Part shown: positions 23,661 through 31,376 of the stretch, piece by piece
How positions within the stretch are numbered: position 1 is the stretch's first letter
Layout of the letters: every line of letters begins with the position of its first letter
DNA from: Candidatus Moranbacteria bacterium RIFOXYA12_FULL_35_19
Lineage (GTDB): Bacteria; Patescibacteriota; Minisyncoccia; Moranbacterales; UBA2206
DNA length: 46,293 nucleotides
Direction: 5' to 3'
NCBI GenBank assembly: GCA_001784805.1
Contig: MFSE01000025.1
Coordinates: 1 to 46,293 of the forward strand
Notes under the pieces: model-generated
Told to the model about the DNA's origin: nothing
Databases searched by the model: none
What the model saw: only the letters and a program-made list of their open reading frames with translations
Made by a program: the position numbers and the translations under genes

Positions 23661-24626
23661 TTATCTCTTAGGCAATCTCCCGCCACTTTTTAAACATTCC
23701 TCGATTGAGTTGTAAGGTGTGAAACTAAGAGTTTTATTATAGTAAGTTGTTCCCGGAGCGTGGCAAATTCCAGTTTTACTTTTTTTCACGACTGATCCGC
23801 TTGAATTATTTGTAGCTGACGAAACTATTTCAGGCGAGCTGTTGCTATCTGCAGATTTTACAGCTACAGCTTTTGTAGTATCACCATTACAAGTGTCAGC
23901 GCTCCATAGTCCTTTTTTATTTTCTCTAGCTTGTTTTTCGGCTTCTTTGAATTCAGTTTGATATTTATATGGATTACTTTGATAAGTATATTCGTGAGCA
24001 TATCCTTCGGCTATCATATATTTATTAAAAAAAGTTCCGTCTTCTAAATAAACATATCGCAAAAGTCTTTTATAGCTATCTCTTTCGTCTTGCGAATTAT
24101 CCGCTTCAATACTTACCATTTTTCCACTTAACATTTCCTTAGCCTTATCGGATGCTTCTTTGCCAAAGCATTGCACTACTTTTCTTGGGTCAACTGTTTC
24201 GGGTGTGTCCATTCCAATAAGTCGTATTCTTTCAATCTTTCCATCCATATCAATATCCAAGGTATCGCCGTCAACAACTCTTGATACCTTAAATAAAACT
24301 TTATTCGTTTGTTCTATTTTTTCTTCTTGCAATTCAGCTACTTGTTCCTCTGTCTTCTGCTCTATTTTGTTTTCACTTTCAGGTTGTGCTTCTTGGGCAT
24401 TTTTATTAAGAACAGTTTCGTTTTTTTGAACATTTTTTTCTTCTTGACTGCTAGAAAAAATACCGAAAAGAACAAAGAAAAATATTACTAAAACAATCAA
24501 AATATTTCTGTGATTTTTATCATAATGCTTGCCTTTGAAAATTAAGGAAAAGAAAGAAGGGAAAAATTCGCCTATTATTAAATAACCAGCAGAAATTAAA
24601 AACAAAATTAAAAATAAATCATCCAT
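23661..24626 (-). CDS. membrane-anchored micrococcal nuclease (SNase)
   Basis: A 321-aa protein with two N-terminal hydrophobic segments (1-30 and 42-58), a Glu/Gln/Lys-rich linker and an SNase domain (about 110-245). VVDGDTLDI, RIRLIGMDTPE with Arg135 and Glu143, and DSYKRLLRYVYL with Arg187 match the catalytic residues of staphylococcal nuclease. The C-terminal motif GICHAPGTTYYNKTLSFTPYNSIEECL is a small Cys-containing module often attached to CPR surface nucleases. It probably degrades external DNA or RNA. It is 4 bases behind the lipoprotein gene. Confidence 0.92.
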   Translation of the reverse strand: MDDLFLILFLISAGYLIIGEFFPSFFSLIFKGKHYDKNHRNILIVLVIFFFVLFGIFSSSQEEKNVQKNETVLNKNAQEAQPESENKIEQKTEEQVAELQEEKIEQTNKVLFKVSRVVDGDTLDIDMDGKIERIRLIGMDTPETVDPRKVVQCFGKEASDKAKEMLSGKMVSIEADNSQDERDSYKRLLRYVYLEDGTFFNKYMIAEGYAHEYTYQSNPYKYQTEFKEAEKQARENKKGLWSADTCNGDTTKAVAVKSADSNSSPEIVSSATNNSSGSVVKKSKTGICHAPGTTYYNKTLSFTPYNSIEECLKSGGRLPKR

Positions 24627-24630
24627 ATTC

Positions 24631-25059
24631 TTATTTTAAAGCATTTTTTAAGTTATCAATAAATTCAGTATCTTTCGAATGGACCACAATTAACAAGGAA
24701 TTGTTTTCGAAAATAATACTATCAGCGGTTTCCATAGTTTCCTTGGCGTTTTTTTTGGCATCTTTTTGTGCTTCGTTATATTGATAAATTTCAACATTAA
24801 TATCATTAATGTTAATCTTCGTTCCATCATAAGCCCCAATCATTTGATAATAGGCTTCATTTTTTTGTCCCGCAGAAAAACCAGCTACTTTTAATTTTTC
24901 TATTGCATTATCAATAGTCTGCGTTTCTTGTTTTTTATCTTCTTGTACAACACTCACGATACTGTCATTTTTTTCAGATGAATTAGTTTGCTTATTTTCA
25001 CAACCAGTCAAAAAGCTAATTGCAAAAATTACTAAAACGATACCTACAATCTTTTTCAT
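24631..25059 (-). CDS. hypothetical lipoprotein
   Basis: A 142-aa protein with a signal peptide and lipobox (ISFLTGC), a polar linker, and a compact C-terminal domain with KLKVAGFSAGQKN and NNSLLIVVHSKDTEFIDNLKNAL. It resembles small lipoproteins of mobile elements. It is the first gene of the unit ending in the recombinase, and the structured RNA at 25090-25262 forms its leader. Confidence 0.72.
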   Translation of the reverse strand: MKKIVGIVLVIFAISFLTGCENKQTNSSEKNDSIVSVVQEDKKQETQTIDNAIEKLKVAGFSAGQKNEAYYQMIGAYDGTKININDINVEIYQYNEAQKDAKKNAKETMETADSIIFENNSLLIVVHSKDTEFIDNLKNALK

Positions 25060-25089
25060 ACTTTTTTATATTAATAATTAATTTTGCTA

Positions 25090-25262
25090 GCTGGAAATAC
25101 AAAGAACTCCCCGCCAGCAGTAATCTTTCGACTACCATATTCCTTTCGAAATATGACCATCCCTGGATACTGAACGAGGAGTTCACTATCAGGGATGGAT
25201 TTTGTGCCATATCCTACAGAAAACTGCAGGGGTTAGGCATAAATTGTTAATTCAATTATGCC
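25090..25262 (-). ncRNA. candidate structured RNA or riboswitch-like leader
   Basis: Six helices tile this stretch almost without gaps. In plus coordinates they are 25090-25118 (GCTGG/CCAGC), 25120-25135 (on the minus strand GTAGTC-GAAA-GATTAC), 25136-25155 (CATATT/AATATG), 25157-25198 (CCATCCCTG/CAGGGATGG with an inner TGAAC/GTTCA), 25213-25230 (CCTGCAG-TTTT-CTGTAGG) and 25236-25262 (GGCATAATTG/AATTTATGCC). The GAAA tetraloop appears only on the minus strand, which is also the direction of the lipoprotein-to-recombinase unit starting at 25059. GAACTCC in the large hairpin can instead pair with GGAGTTC in the last one, giving a possible switch or pseudoknot. No known RNA family is recognised. 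Confidence 0.6.
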
Positions 25263-25380
25263 CTTTTAGCTGATAAAAGTAAAGTAGTGCTTTTCCCCTT
25301 TATTTAAAGTACAAAATGCCTTGTTTTTCAAATACTTAGTGCCTAAAAATGTAATCCAATGCAATCCAATGTTCTCGCCA

Positions 25381-25884
25381 TTAATTGAATATTCCTTTCA
25401 ATTTTTCCCTTAATTCTTCAACCTCTGAGTAGTTATTCTGCATTTCAATTTTCTGCACTGCCTTACCTTCATTACGATCCTGAATATCCTTACTCGCTCC
25501 TAGACGAACTGCGCCCGAATAGCGCTTACTCAAAAGAGCAATGACTGTTGAAACAGCTAGACTATGAGCATTTCGTCGATTGCATATTCCTTCTTTCAAG
25601 CTTTCCTCTGCTATCATCTCACTATAAATTTTATACGCATTGTGCAATTTTCCTTCTGACGATAAAATATTACGCAAAGCAGATGCATTAAAGGATTTTA
25701 TTCTACCAGTCCCGATAATTTTTTTAAATTCTTTTCTAAGTGCATCCGATATCTCATTGTATCCCATACCCCAATTCCTTAATTCTATTAGTCGTATTTC
25801 CCATAGGGTTAAGTTCCTTGTCATTGCTATCCATTGTCGTTGTATATTATTTTTATCTTCTTCCTTCAATTTTAAATAATTCAT
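25381..25884 (-). CDS. hypothetical helical protein of the element
   Basis: A 167-aa, mostly helical, charged protein with LWEIRLIELRNWGMGYNEISDALRKEF, which looks like a helix-turn-helix, and a later basic segment ICNRRNAHSLAVSTVIALLSKRYSGAVRLGASKDIQ. It might be a DNA-binding or terminase-small-subunit-like protein, but I cannot assign a family. It stands upstream of the structured RNA. Confidence 0.6.
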   Translation of the reverse strand: MNYLKLKEEDKNNIQRQWIAMTRNLTLWEIRLIELRNWGMGYNEISDALRKEFKKIIGTGRIKSFNASALRNILSSEGKLHNAYKIYSEMIAEESLKEGICNRRNAHSLAVSTVIALLSKRYSGAVRLGASKDIQDRNEGKAVQKIEMQNNYSEVEELREKLKGIFN

Positions 25885-25998
25885 AAGTTTAATTTATTAA
25901 TCATTAAAATATATAAAAAAATTATTTTTTTGCTATTCTTGTAAAGAATATTCTATGATTTAGTCTTTGTTATACTCTATGTAATGTTTCGCTCGATT

Positions 25999-26418
25999 TT
26001 ACTTTTCAATTTGCCAGTATCTGCAAATTAAGTCGTTAATTCTGGCAATATCCCCCTCGCAATAACCTAATAGCCTCAACAGTTTATTTGTATTTACTTT
26101 GAAGTGCCTCTTAGGTGGAATGCCTTTTAACTTAACATCCAAAACTTCTAATCCTCGCCATATTTTTATTGCCCTATCTTGCTCCGATCTTATTAGACAG
26201 GTTTCCTTTTGAAAATCTTTTACCGTTTTATATATATAACCCTCCTTATGACCCTTGCCTAACCAATACAAAAGCTGTGATAAAAATAATCCTGCAATCG
26301 CGCTTTCAGCAAGCTCGCTTAACTCCGTGTTGTAAGCTATTGGTCTTTGTTTCGATAGGTGCAAAATCAGTGAATTAAAACACTTAAATTTTTTACCATT
26401 AATTTCAATGGGTTCCAT
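25999..26418 (-). CDS. replication-type winged-helix protein
   Basis: A 139-aa protein with AIAGLFLSQLLYWLGKGHKEGYIYKTVKDFQKETCLIRSEQDRAIKIWRGLEVLDVKLKGIPPKRHFKVN. This matches the N-terminal winged-helix pattern seen in plasmid and prophage replication-initiation proteins (a SQLLYW helix, a wing after GLT/CLI, then the RHFKVN strand). It is shorter than typical RepA-like proteins, so it may be a remnant or a minimal version. It supports a plasmid- or phage-like origin of the element. Confidence 0.72.
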   Translation of the reverse strand: MEPIEINGKKFKCFNSLILHLSKQRPIAYNTELSELAESAIAGLFLSQLLYWLGKGHKEGYIYKTVKDFQKETCLIRSEQDRAIKIWRGLEVLDVKLKGIPPKRHFKVNTNKLLRLLGYCEGDIARINDLICRYWQIEK

Positions 26419-26434
26419 AAAATTACAATTTTCA

Positions 26435-26695
26435 TTAAAATAATTCTTCTATTTTTTTAAATATTAATTTTTCAATCATTATCCCCAAGCTACTTGATAT
26501 TGGATGATAAATGTTTAAATTTTTTTCGCCGACTTTTTTAGTAGGATAGGTTAATCTATAACCGCTTCCGTCAATTTTCCTATGTACGCCTATTGAGCCT
26601 AAATACAACTCTTCGTTCAAAACAACGCTCGCAAATGCTATCAAGCCGTTATTAGGCTTTATCGGCAATATTTGAATTTCTGTTATCTTGTTCAT
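26435..26695 (-). CDS. SpoVG family protein
   Basis: An 86-aa protein with ITEIQILPIKPNNGLIAFASVVLNEELYLGSIGVHR and YRLTYPTKKVG, matching the SpoVG fold (KPxGxLxAFASVxxDxxFxVxxIxV...PS/TxK). SpoVG proteins bind DNA or RNA and are common on mobile elements. It overlaps the start of the upstream 62-aa gene's end by 44 bases. Confidence 0.8.
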   Translation of the reverse strand: MNKITEIQILPIKPNNGLIAFASVVLNEELYLGSIGVHRKIDGSGYRLTYPTKKVGEKNLNIYHPISSSLGIMIEKLIFKKIEELF

Positions 26696-26840
26696 TATTT
26701 TTTTCGTTTAACCTTTTATCTATTTGTAAAAGCAAATCAAAAAATCCCACAAAATTACTTTTCGCCTCAAAAACTTCCTGATCCGAAAGCTCACGCGCGG
26801 ATAGTTTTTCATAAAATTGTTTGTCGCTTACTTGAAGCAT
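26652..26840 (-). CDS. small hypothetical protein preceding SpoVG
   Basis: A 62-aa acidic, helical protein (MLQVSDKQFYEKLSARELSDQ is its first part). Its 3' end overlaps the SpoVG gene by 44 bases in another frame. No ribosome site and no family are recognised. The long overlap leaves some doubt, but the residue composition looks coding. Confidence 0.45.
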   Translation of the reverse strand: MLQVSDKQFYEKLSARELSDQEVFEAKSNFVGFFDLLLQIDKRLNEKNNEQDNRNSNIADKA

Positions 26841-26904
26841 AAAAAAAATAGGATATTAACTTATATCCTAATTTTCTCATTTTATTAAGACTTGACGTTC
26901 TTTG

Positions 26905-28029
26905 TTAGGTTTTTGTTAGGTTTTTCTTTTTCGCCTTGTAATAATATTTTCTTTGTCTTACCCTATTTCTTATTTTTTCACACTTTTTAAATGTTTTTGA
27001 TTTCTCTGGACAATACTTACCAACGAAGCCATCTGGAAGAATGGAATTACAATTTTGACACCGCTTTACTTTTATAAGGCAATTTTTTAATTCCCAAAAC
27101 AACAGCGACTCCAGAGAATAAAAAAATCTAAAGTCATCCTTTTTTGTATTTTTATTAAATACTGTTCCATTTTTGTTATATTCGCATAAATATTCTTTTT
27201 CTTTGACTGACTCCCAAAAAGACGGGACATTGATGTGTTGAATATGATTTGTAGAAATATTTTTAATCTGATCCATTTCTTTAGGGGTAATTGATTTATT
27301 GACAATCTTATTAATAAATTCTTCTAATTTTGCAAAACCAAAAGATTGAACGCTCAATGATGCTTCAGGGAATATATTGTAAAGAGGGCTAAGCTTGGCT
27401 CTTATTTTTATATTTTTCTTATTAAGATAAGACTCTGAATATCTAATGAAATTATACAAAACTGAATAAGGAGAAAATTTTCTGTAATCAATACATAGAA
27501 TAATTAAGCTCTTTTGTTCGGATATCTTCCTAGAAGATAAAAATATTTTATTGTCTGAAGTTCTTGGTAAAATAAAAATATTTCCATTGACTAATTCTTC
27601 CTGCCTATAGGTTAATTTATAATATTCTTTTTCTTCTCGCGACTTTATTTTTAAGTTCCTAATATTTTTTATTTTTCTCTTAAGCTCTTTTGACGCTTTA
27701 CTAAAAGAATATGTCTTATCACCAAAATCCTTTAGCCATGGTAGCTCTTTTTCTAATTCTTCAATTTCTTGTTTTGTCGGCTTATCATCCTGATTTTTAA
27801 ACTCACGAAAAACTAAAAAAGAAAAAATACCTTTCCCTAGAAGGATATCCCTAGCTACGTAAAATATAAATTTTTCATTAAGCAGATATTCCTTTTCTGT
27901 AATTTCCGTATTTGACATATCAAATTTATGCCTTTCCCATTCAGGAATAAAACAAATCACCTTATCCTTTAGGTCGGGAAGTCTCAATATTTTTCTTGCT
28001 TTCTCTGATATACTATTTACATCTTTCAT
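26905..28029 (-). CDS. hypothetical protein with C-terminal zinc finger
   Basis: A 374-aa protein. The N-terminal part is mixed alpha/beta and rich in Lys and Glu. The C-terminus has RCQNCNSILPDGFVGKYCPE and KKCEKIRNRVRQRKYYYKAKK. The Cys pattern, followed by a basic N-R-x-R-Q-R-x-Y helix, resembles the CGNR and related treble-clef fingers that bind nucleic acid. It is the most upstream minus-strand gene of the element. Its function is unknown; a regulator or replication accessory protein is possible. Confidence 0.65.
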   Translation of the reverse strand: MKDVNSISEKARKILRLPDLKDKVICFIPEWERHKFDMSNTEITEKEYLLNEKFIFYVARDILLGKGIFSFLVFREFKNQDDKPTKQEIEELEKELPWLKDFGDKTYSFSKASKELKRKIKNIRNLKIKSREEKEYYKLTYRQEELVNGNIFILPRTSDNKIFLSSRKISEQKSLIILCIDYRKFSPYSVLYNFIRYSESYLNKKNIKIRAKLSPLYNIFPEASLSVQSFGFAKLEEFINKIVNKSITPKEMDQIKNISTNHIQHINVPSFWESVKEKEYLCEYNKNGTVFNKNTKKDDFRFFYSLESLLFWELKNCLIKVKRCQNCNSILPDGFVGKYCPEKSKTFKKCEKIRNRVRQRKYYYKAKKKNLTKT

Positions 28030-28090
28030 TAAATTTTTCTTTAACTACTGTTATTTTAGGACTATTTAAGAATTATTTCAAATATTTGAT

Positions 28091-28381
28091 ATGAAAAGAA
28101 ATGTAAAGTATAATGATTATATTATAAAGAAAAAAAGTCAGAAGTTAATTTCGGAAAAGTTTGTAAAGAGGGCTATTATTAAATGGCTTTCCAGAAATGG
28201 CTTCTGGAGAAATTTGCAATACGGCGATTTAAGAGAAAAAGGTGTTGATATTAAAGTTCAAAATAACAAATACGGAGTTTACTTTTGGATTTTCGATAGT
28301 GGCTATGAAAATATGGGAAAATGGATTGATGAGGCGGTTTTATCTGCTCAGTTTAAAAAAATGCTTAAAAAACCTTTATAA
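28091..28381 (+). CDS. small PD-(D/E)XK-like protein, probably degenerate
   Basis: A 96-aa protein with VKRAIIKWLSRNGFWRNLQ and REKGVDIKVQNNKYGVYFWIFDSG. It resembles a CPR family of small restriction-endonuclease-fold proteins whose core reads G-x-D-I...Y-x-x-x-x-I-E-C/V-K-G. The first Asp is present, but the E-x-K motif is replaced by IFDSG and the protein stops early. It is probably a truncated or inactive copy, divergent from the zinc-finger gene. Confidence 0.5.
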   Translation: MKRNVKYNDYIIKKKSQKLISEKFVKRAIIKWLSRNGFWRNLQYGDLREKGVDIKVQNNKYGVYFWIFDSGYENMGKWIDEAVLSAQFKKMLKKPL

Positions 28382-28453
28382 TATCCTGCTTGTTATCGGG
28401 CAAAAATAAGAAGCTGTAATTCCATTTCCATTTGCCCAATATTTAAGTGGCGC

Positions 28454-28510
28454 AACATATCCGTTAGGGGGAGCCATTCTAAAAATACAGAATTTATTCT
28501 GTATTTTTTT
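28454..28510. repeat. 57-bp repeat with hairpin, copy 1
   Basis: AACATATCC, eight variable bases, then GAGCCATTCT and AAAAATACAGAAT-TTATTCTGTATTTTTTT. The second part is a hairpin with A and T runs and can terminate transcription from both sides. The same arrangement recurs at 29304-29360. On the minus strand it holds ATGGCT and a conserved GGATATGTT, so each copy opens a short frame (MAPPNGYVAPLK here). Confidence 0.8.
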
Positions 28511-28665
28511 TATTGACATAAAGACAATAATTCTATACACTCTAAAATCATAGTTTTTTAACAAAGACCATCTTTCAAAAAAGATGAATTATATATAAAG
28601 TGGTAAATGGAATTTCAAAAGATCAGAATAAAAATCTTCAACAATAAATTGCAGGAGGATTTCGC

Positions 28666-29175
28666 ATGAACAAAAAAGATAAGTACGAACCGGAAGTGTT
28701 AAGTCTGTTAGGACAAGAGATTTATGATTTCTGTCAAAAACACCCACAAGCTATTTTCAACACACCACCCGATTATCAGCCAGAATTTATGGAAATGGTT
28801 AAAAAGGAAGATTCTCAAGCATATCTTAATTTGCAACGCGACCATCTCTATCAAAATCGGGCTATTGTTAACTTTTTTGAACAGATAATCCCCGGCGACA
28901 TGCTCATGATGTTAGTGGCAGGAAAAGAATTTGCCACAATCATAGCAAAATGCGCGGAAATTCAAAATTTCAATGATTTGCCTCCCAACCGAAGAATTAT
29001 CATCCATCACACCCGTAATTGTAAGAGATTAATTAAAAGTTGCAACGGTATTTGGGCATCACAGGTTATTGCGGTTTCTCTTGCCCAATCTCTATCGCGA
29101 GAGATGTGCTCAAGAGATCCTCTGGGAAAAATTTTTATGGAAAAAGTAAAAAAATACGGATTTACGAAAGACTGA
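28666..29175 (+). CDS. hypothetical protein in a repeat-flanked cassette
   Basis: A 169-aa soluble, mainly helical protein (EIYDFCQKHPQAIF, FFEQIIPGDMLMMLVAGKEF, RRIIIHHTRNCKRLIK, QSLSREMCSRDPLGKIF). No family is recognised. AGGAGG lies about 7 bases before the ATG, a rare feature here. It has its own terminator and is bracketed by two copies of the 57-bp repeat, so it looks like an inserted single-gene cassette. Confidence 0.7.
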   Translation: MNKKDKYEPEVLSLLGQEIYDFCQKHPQAIFNTPPDYQPEFMEMVKKEDSQAYLNLQRDHLYQNRAIVNFFEQIIPGDMLMMLVAGKEFATIIAKCAEIQNFNDLPPNRRIIIHHTRNCKRLIKSCNGIWASQVIAVSLAQSLSREMCSRDPLGKIFMEKVKKYGFTKD

Positions 29176-29202
29176 ATATGTAAACCCAGATCTATTATAA
29201 AG

Positions 29203-29243
29203 CAACCGGAGCCTATCCTAAAAAGGGTATGCTCCGGTTTTAT
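29203..29243 (+). terminator. terminator of the cassette gene
   Basis: CCGGAGC-CTATCCTAAAAAGGGTAT-GCTCCGG followed by TTTTATTTT. The inner TATCC/GGGTA can also pair. Confidence 0.85.
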
Positions 29244-29303
29244 TTTACACAAAAAGCTAGTAATTCCAACTTTTGCGTCATTTTTATTAAGTTTAAGGTT
29301 CTG

Positions 29304-29360
29304 AACATATCCACCAGTTTGAGCCATTCTAAAAATACAGAATTAATTCTGTATTTTTTA
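29304..29360. repeat. 57-bp repeat with hairpin, copy 2
   Basis: A direct repeat of 28454-28510. Only the eight-base spacer and a few positions differ, and the AAAAATACAGAATT/AATTCTGTATTTTT hairpin is perfect. On the minus strand it opens the frame MAQTGGYVQNLK, similar to copy 1. The rest of the gap to 29522 holds only AT-rich sequence and the start region of the CBS gene. Confidence 0.8.
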
Positions 29361-29522
29361 TTAAAGAAGATAAAATACATAGATAAAACTATTGAATTTA
29401 TCAAAAAAGAGAAAAGATTTGAAAGCTTTAGGCCATAAGGGTTATTAAGTATTGAAATAACCTCTCTTCCCTTAAATGCAATTATATGCTAAAATATATA
29501 CATAATAATTAGACAAAAAAAT

Positions 29523-30182
29523 ATGAAAATTAAAGACATAATGATTAGAGATGTTATAGCAGTCGATCCGGAAACAACCGTTTCAAGAGTAGCTGATATT
29601 TTGTTCACTAATCGTTTTCACGGCTTGCCCATCGTTGAAAATGGAAAACTAGCCGGCATCATTACCGAAGATGATTTTTTCCTAAAAAACTACGACGAGA
29701 TATATCTGCCATCTTATCTCCGTTTTATTGAAGAGAATAAATCCGCGGATAACTTGCCTCCTGAAATAAAAGATAAGATTGAAAAACTTTTGGGATTCAA
29801 AGTCAAAGACATTATGACTACTGATTGCGTAACGGTAAAACAAGATATGGATATTTCCGATTTTATGAATTTAGTAAGAGAAACAAAATTTACCACCTTT
29901 CCAGTAACTGATATGGAAAATAATCTTGTTGGCATTGTCGCTTTATCGGATGTTTTAGGAACAGTGCGAGAAGGTTCAATCCAAATGAAGAAAGCTTTTA
30001 AAGGAAAATTCAAAAGTATGGAAGCGGAAGAATTGGCAAAAGAATTGGATTTCCTCTGGAAAGAAAAGTTGGTTTTAGTCAGTAAAAAAAATGTCAGTAC
30101 TTGGAAAGGAATAGCCCTTGTTTCGATAATTTCCACTATTGGCTTGCTTATCTGTATTAGCTTTATATTATCCAATATCTAG
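29523..30182 (+). CDS. CBS-domain-pair protein with C-terminal TM anchor
   Basis: A 219-aa protein with two CBS motifs: IKDIMIRDVIAVDPETTVSRVADILFTN with FHGLPIVENGKLAGIITEDD, then VKDIMTTDCVTVKQDMDISD with TTFPVTDMENNLVGIVALSD. A C-terminal TM helix (GIALVSIISTIGLLICISFIL) follows. CBS pairs bind adenosine nucleotides and act as energy sensors; a membrane-tethered sensor is inferred. It is monocistronic with a strong terminator behind it. Confidence 0.9.
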   Translation: MKIKDIMIRDVIAVDPETTVSRVADILFTNRFHGLPIVENGKLAGIITEDDFFLKNYDEIYLPSYLRFIEENKSADNLPPEIKDKIEKLLGFKVKDIMTTDCVTVKQDMDISDFMNLVRETKFTTFPVTDMENNLVGIVALSDVLGTVREGSIQMKKAFKGKFKSMEAEELAKELDFLWKEKLVLVSKKNVSTWKGIALVSIISTIGLLICISFILSNI

Positions 30183-30195
30183 CCTTTTAAAATTT

Positions 30196-30237
30196 AAAGG
30201 GAAGGCCGTGAAATGATTTCACGCCTTCCCTTTTTTT
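30196..30237 (+). terminator. strong terminator of the CBS gene
   Basis: GGGAAGGC-GTGAAAT-G-ATTTCAC-GCCTTCCC followed by T7, directly behind the stop codon. It can also serve the opposite strand weakly. Confidence 0.92.
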
Positions 30238-30250
30238 GCATTGAAAGTTT

Positions 30251-30391
30251 TCAATACTTACCTCCCGCCCGTAAACGCAAACCTTGTTGCTTATTTTTTT
30301 TTATTTTAATATTTTTTTCGTCATCGCCGAAAAGAAATACGTAACCCTTAACTACCACCGACATTATTAATGTCAAAAATAAATCTTTCAT
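30251..30391 (-). CDS. small single-TM protein, 46 aa
   Basis: MKDLFLTLIMSVVVKGYVFLFG forms a short membrane segment, followed by a polar basic tail (DDEKNIKIKKNKQQGLRLRAGG). AAAGGAGG lies 4-5 bases before the ATG, deciding this start over a longer frame that would begin 78 bases earlier. The function is unknown. Confidence 0.65.
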   Translation of the reverse strand: MKDLFLTLIMSVVVKGYVFLFGDDEKNIKIKKNKQQGLRLRAGGKY

Positions 30392-30458
30392 GTCGCCTCC
30401 TTTTATATAAAAAGTTATATTTAACTTTATACGGTTATGAAAAATATTTTTAAAGGAC

Positions 30459-30487
30459 AAAAAAACCACTCCTTAATAGAGTGGTCT
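30459..30487 (-). terminator. terminator of the YtxH-like operon
   Basis: On the minus strand GACCACTC-TATTAAG-GAGTGGT followed by T7, about 70 bases behind the YtxH-like gene. Confidence 0.85.
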
Positions 30488-30558
30488 TGTATATAAATTT
30501 TCTATTGTTTGAATTTTCATATCTCAATAATAACCCCACCTTCACATTTCGTCAATGC

Positions 30559-30954
30559 CTATTTTTTGATTTTCTTAGCTACTCTCATAACACGAGAAGC
30601 ATCTTTGGCGACATCTTGTTTGGCAGAAATTGCCAGTTTACTTATCGATTTCCAGTGTTTTTTGAGATCATCAGCAATCGCTCCAATTTCCTCTTGAGTT
30701 GCCATTTTTTCTTTAGCGTATTCCTTTGACACTGCGTCGATAATTTCAAGATAAATTGGCTCGGTAATTTCTTTGGCTTTCTCCAGTCTTTCAACAACCT
30801 CCCCCTTCATTTTGATTGCCCAAGATTTGGCATGTTCACGATGCTTCTTGCCTTTTGGCCCGAAGAAAAAATAGGCAGTCGCTGCTATACCAGCCAAGCT
30901 TGCGCCAATGACTGCTAGCTTAATCACTTTTGAATTATCCTTTTTCTTTTTCAT
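30559..30954 (-). CDS. YtxH-like membrane-anchored protein
   Basis: A 131-aa protein with an N-terminal TM helix (VIKLAVIGASLAGIAATAYFFFGPKGKKHR), typical of YtxH/gas-vesicle-like proteins of CPR bacteria, and a long amphipathic helical tail rich in Lys and Glu. It may be an envelope or stress protein. It is 17 bases behind the DUF948-like gene, forming a two-gene operon. Confidence 0.75.
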   Translation of the reverse strand: MKKKKDNSKVIKLAVIGASLAGIAATAYFFFGPKGKKHREHAKSWAIKMKGEVVERLEKAKEITEPIYLEIIDAVSKEYAKEKMATQEEIGAIADDLKKHWKSISKLAISAKQDVAKDASRVMRVAKKIKK

Positions 30955-30971
30955 AATATTTATTTAAAAAA

Positions 30972-31250
30972 TTAATTAGCTTTTTTTTCGTTTTTCTTTT
31001 CTGATTGTTTCCTCTTGCGTGCTGGAGGAAAAAACATTCGAAAGATGATATTATCCTCTAATCTTTCTTTGAGCTCTAGAATAAATTCTTTTGACTCTTC
31101 GAAATTATCTTGCAATTTTTCTGAAATCAAATATAAATTTCTACCAGCTTTGATAAAATAAAACAAGCCAATGGAAATAAGCACTGCAAGGAGCACCGTT
31201 GTCACCGAAGAAATAAAAAAGAAAATATCTGCTTTCATTATTGTTTCCAT
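30972..31250 (-). CDS. DUF948-like small membrane protein
   Basis: A 92-aa protein with one TM helix (IFFFISSVTTVLLAVLISIGLFYFI), an amphipathic helix (LYLISEKLQDNFEESKEFILELKERLED) and a basic tail. Pairing with a YtxH-like gene is usual for this type. An alternative start is Met5. The function is unknown. Confidence 0.7.
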   Translation of the reverse strand: METIMKADIFFFISSVTTVLLAVLISIGLFYFIKAGRNLYLISEKLQDNFEESKEFILELKERLEDNIIFRMFFPPARKRKQSEKKNEKKAN

Positions 31251-31376
31251 ATAATAATCATAACATATTTTTTTCTTTTTAACAATTCAACAAACCTACA
31301 CTCTTTCCAAATTTAACCAAGTGCGCTAGAATGAAAACTCACTGCTTTTTTTATTTATTTAACCTATCTCAACATT

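Larger units (their letters stand above)
21451..28381. mobile_element. integrated element at tRNA-Asn (right boundary approximate)
   Basis: The left end is set by the serine recombinase, whose frame runs 39 bases into the tRNA-Asn gene. The minus-strand genes that follow are typical of plasmids or phages: membrane protein, SNase, lipoprotein, structured RNA, unknown helical protein, replication-type winged helix, SpoVG-like and zinc-finger protein. They are tightly packed. I found no second copy of the tRNA 3' end by eye, so the right boundary is uncertain; a change of strand and gene type occurs near 28.1-28.4 kb, and the repeat-flanked gene up to 29.4 kb may also belong. Confidence 0.65.

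Noticed and set aside
25016-25210. A 64-codon minus-strand frame starting MAQNPSLIVNSS
   Set aside because: It runs through the helices of the structured RNA and into the lipoprotein start, and has no ribosome site. RNA structure explains the sequence better, though not with certainty.
29007-29327. A 106-codon minus-strand frame starting MAQTGGYVQNLK
   Set aside because: Most of it is antisense to the cassette gene and its terminator. Only the first codons, shared with the repeat copy at 28475, look meaningful.
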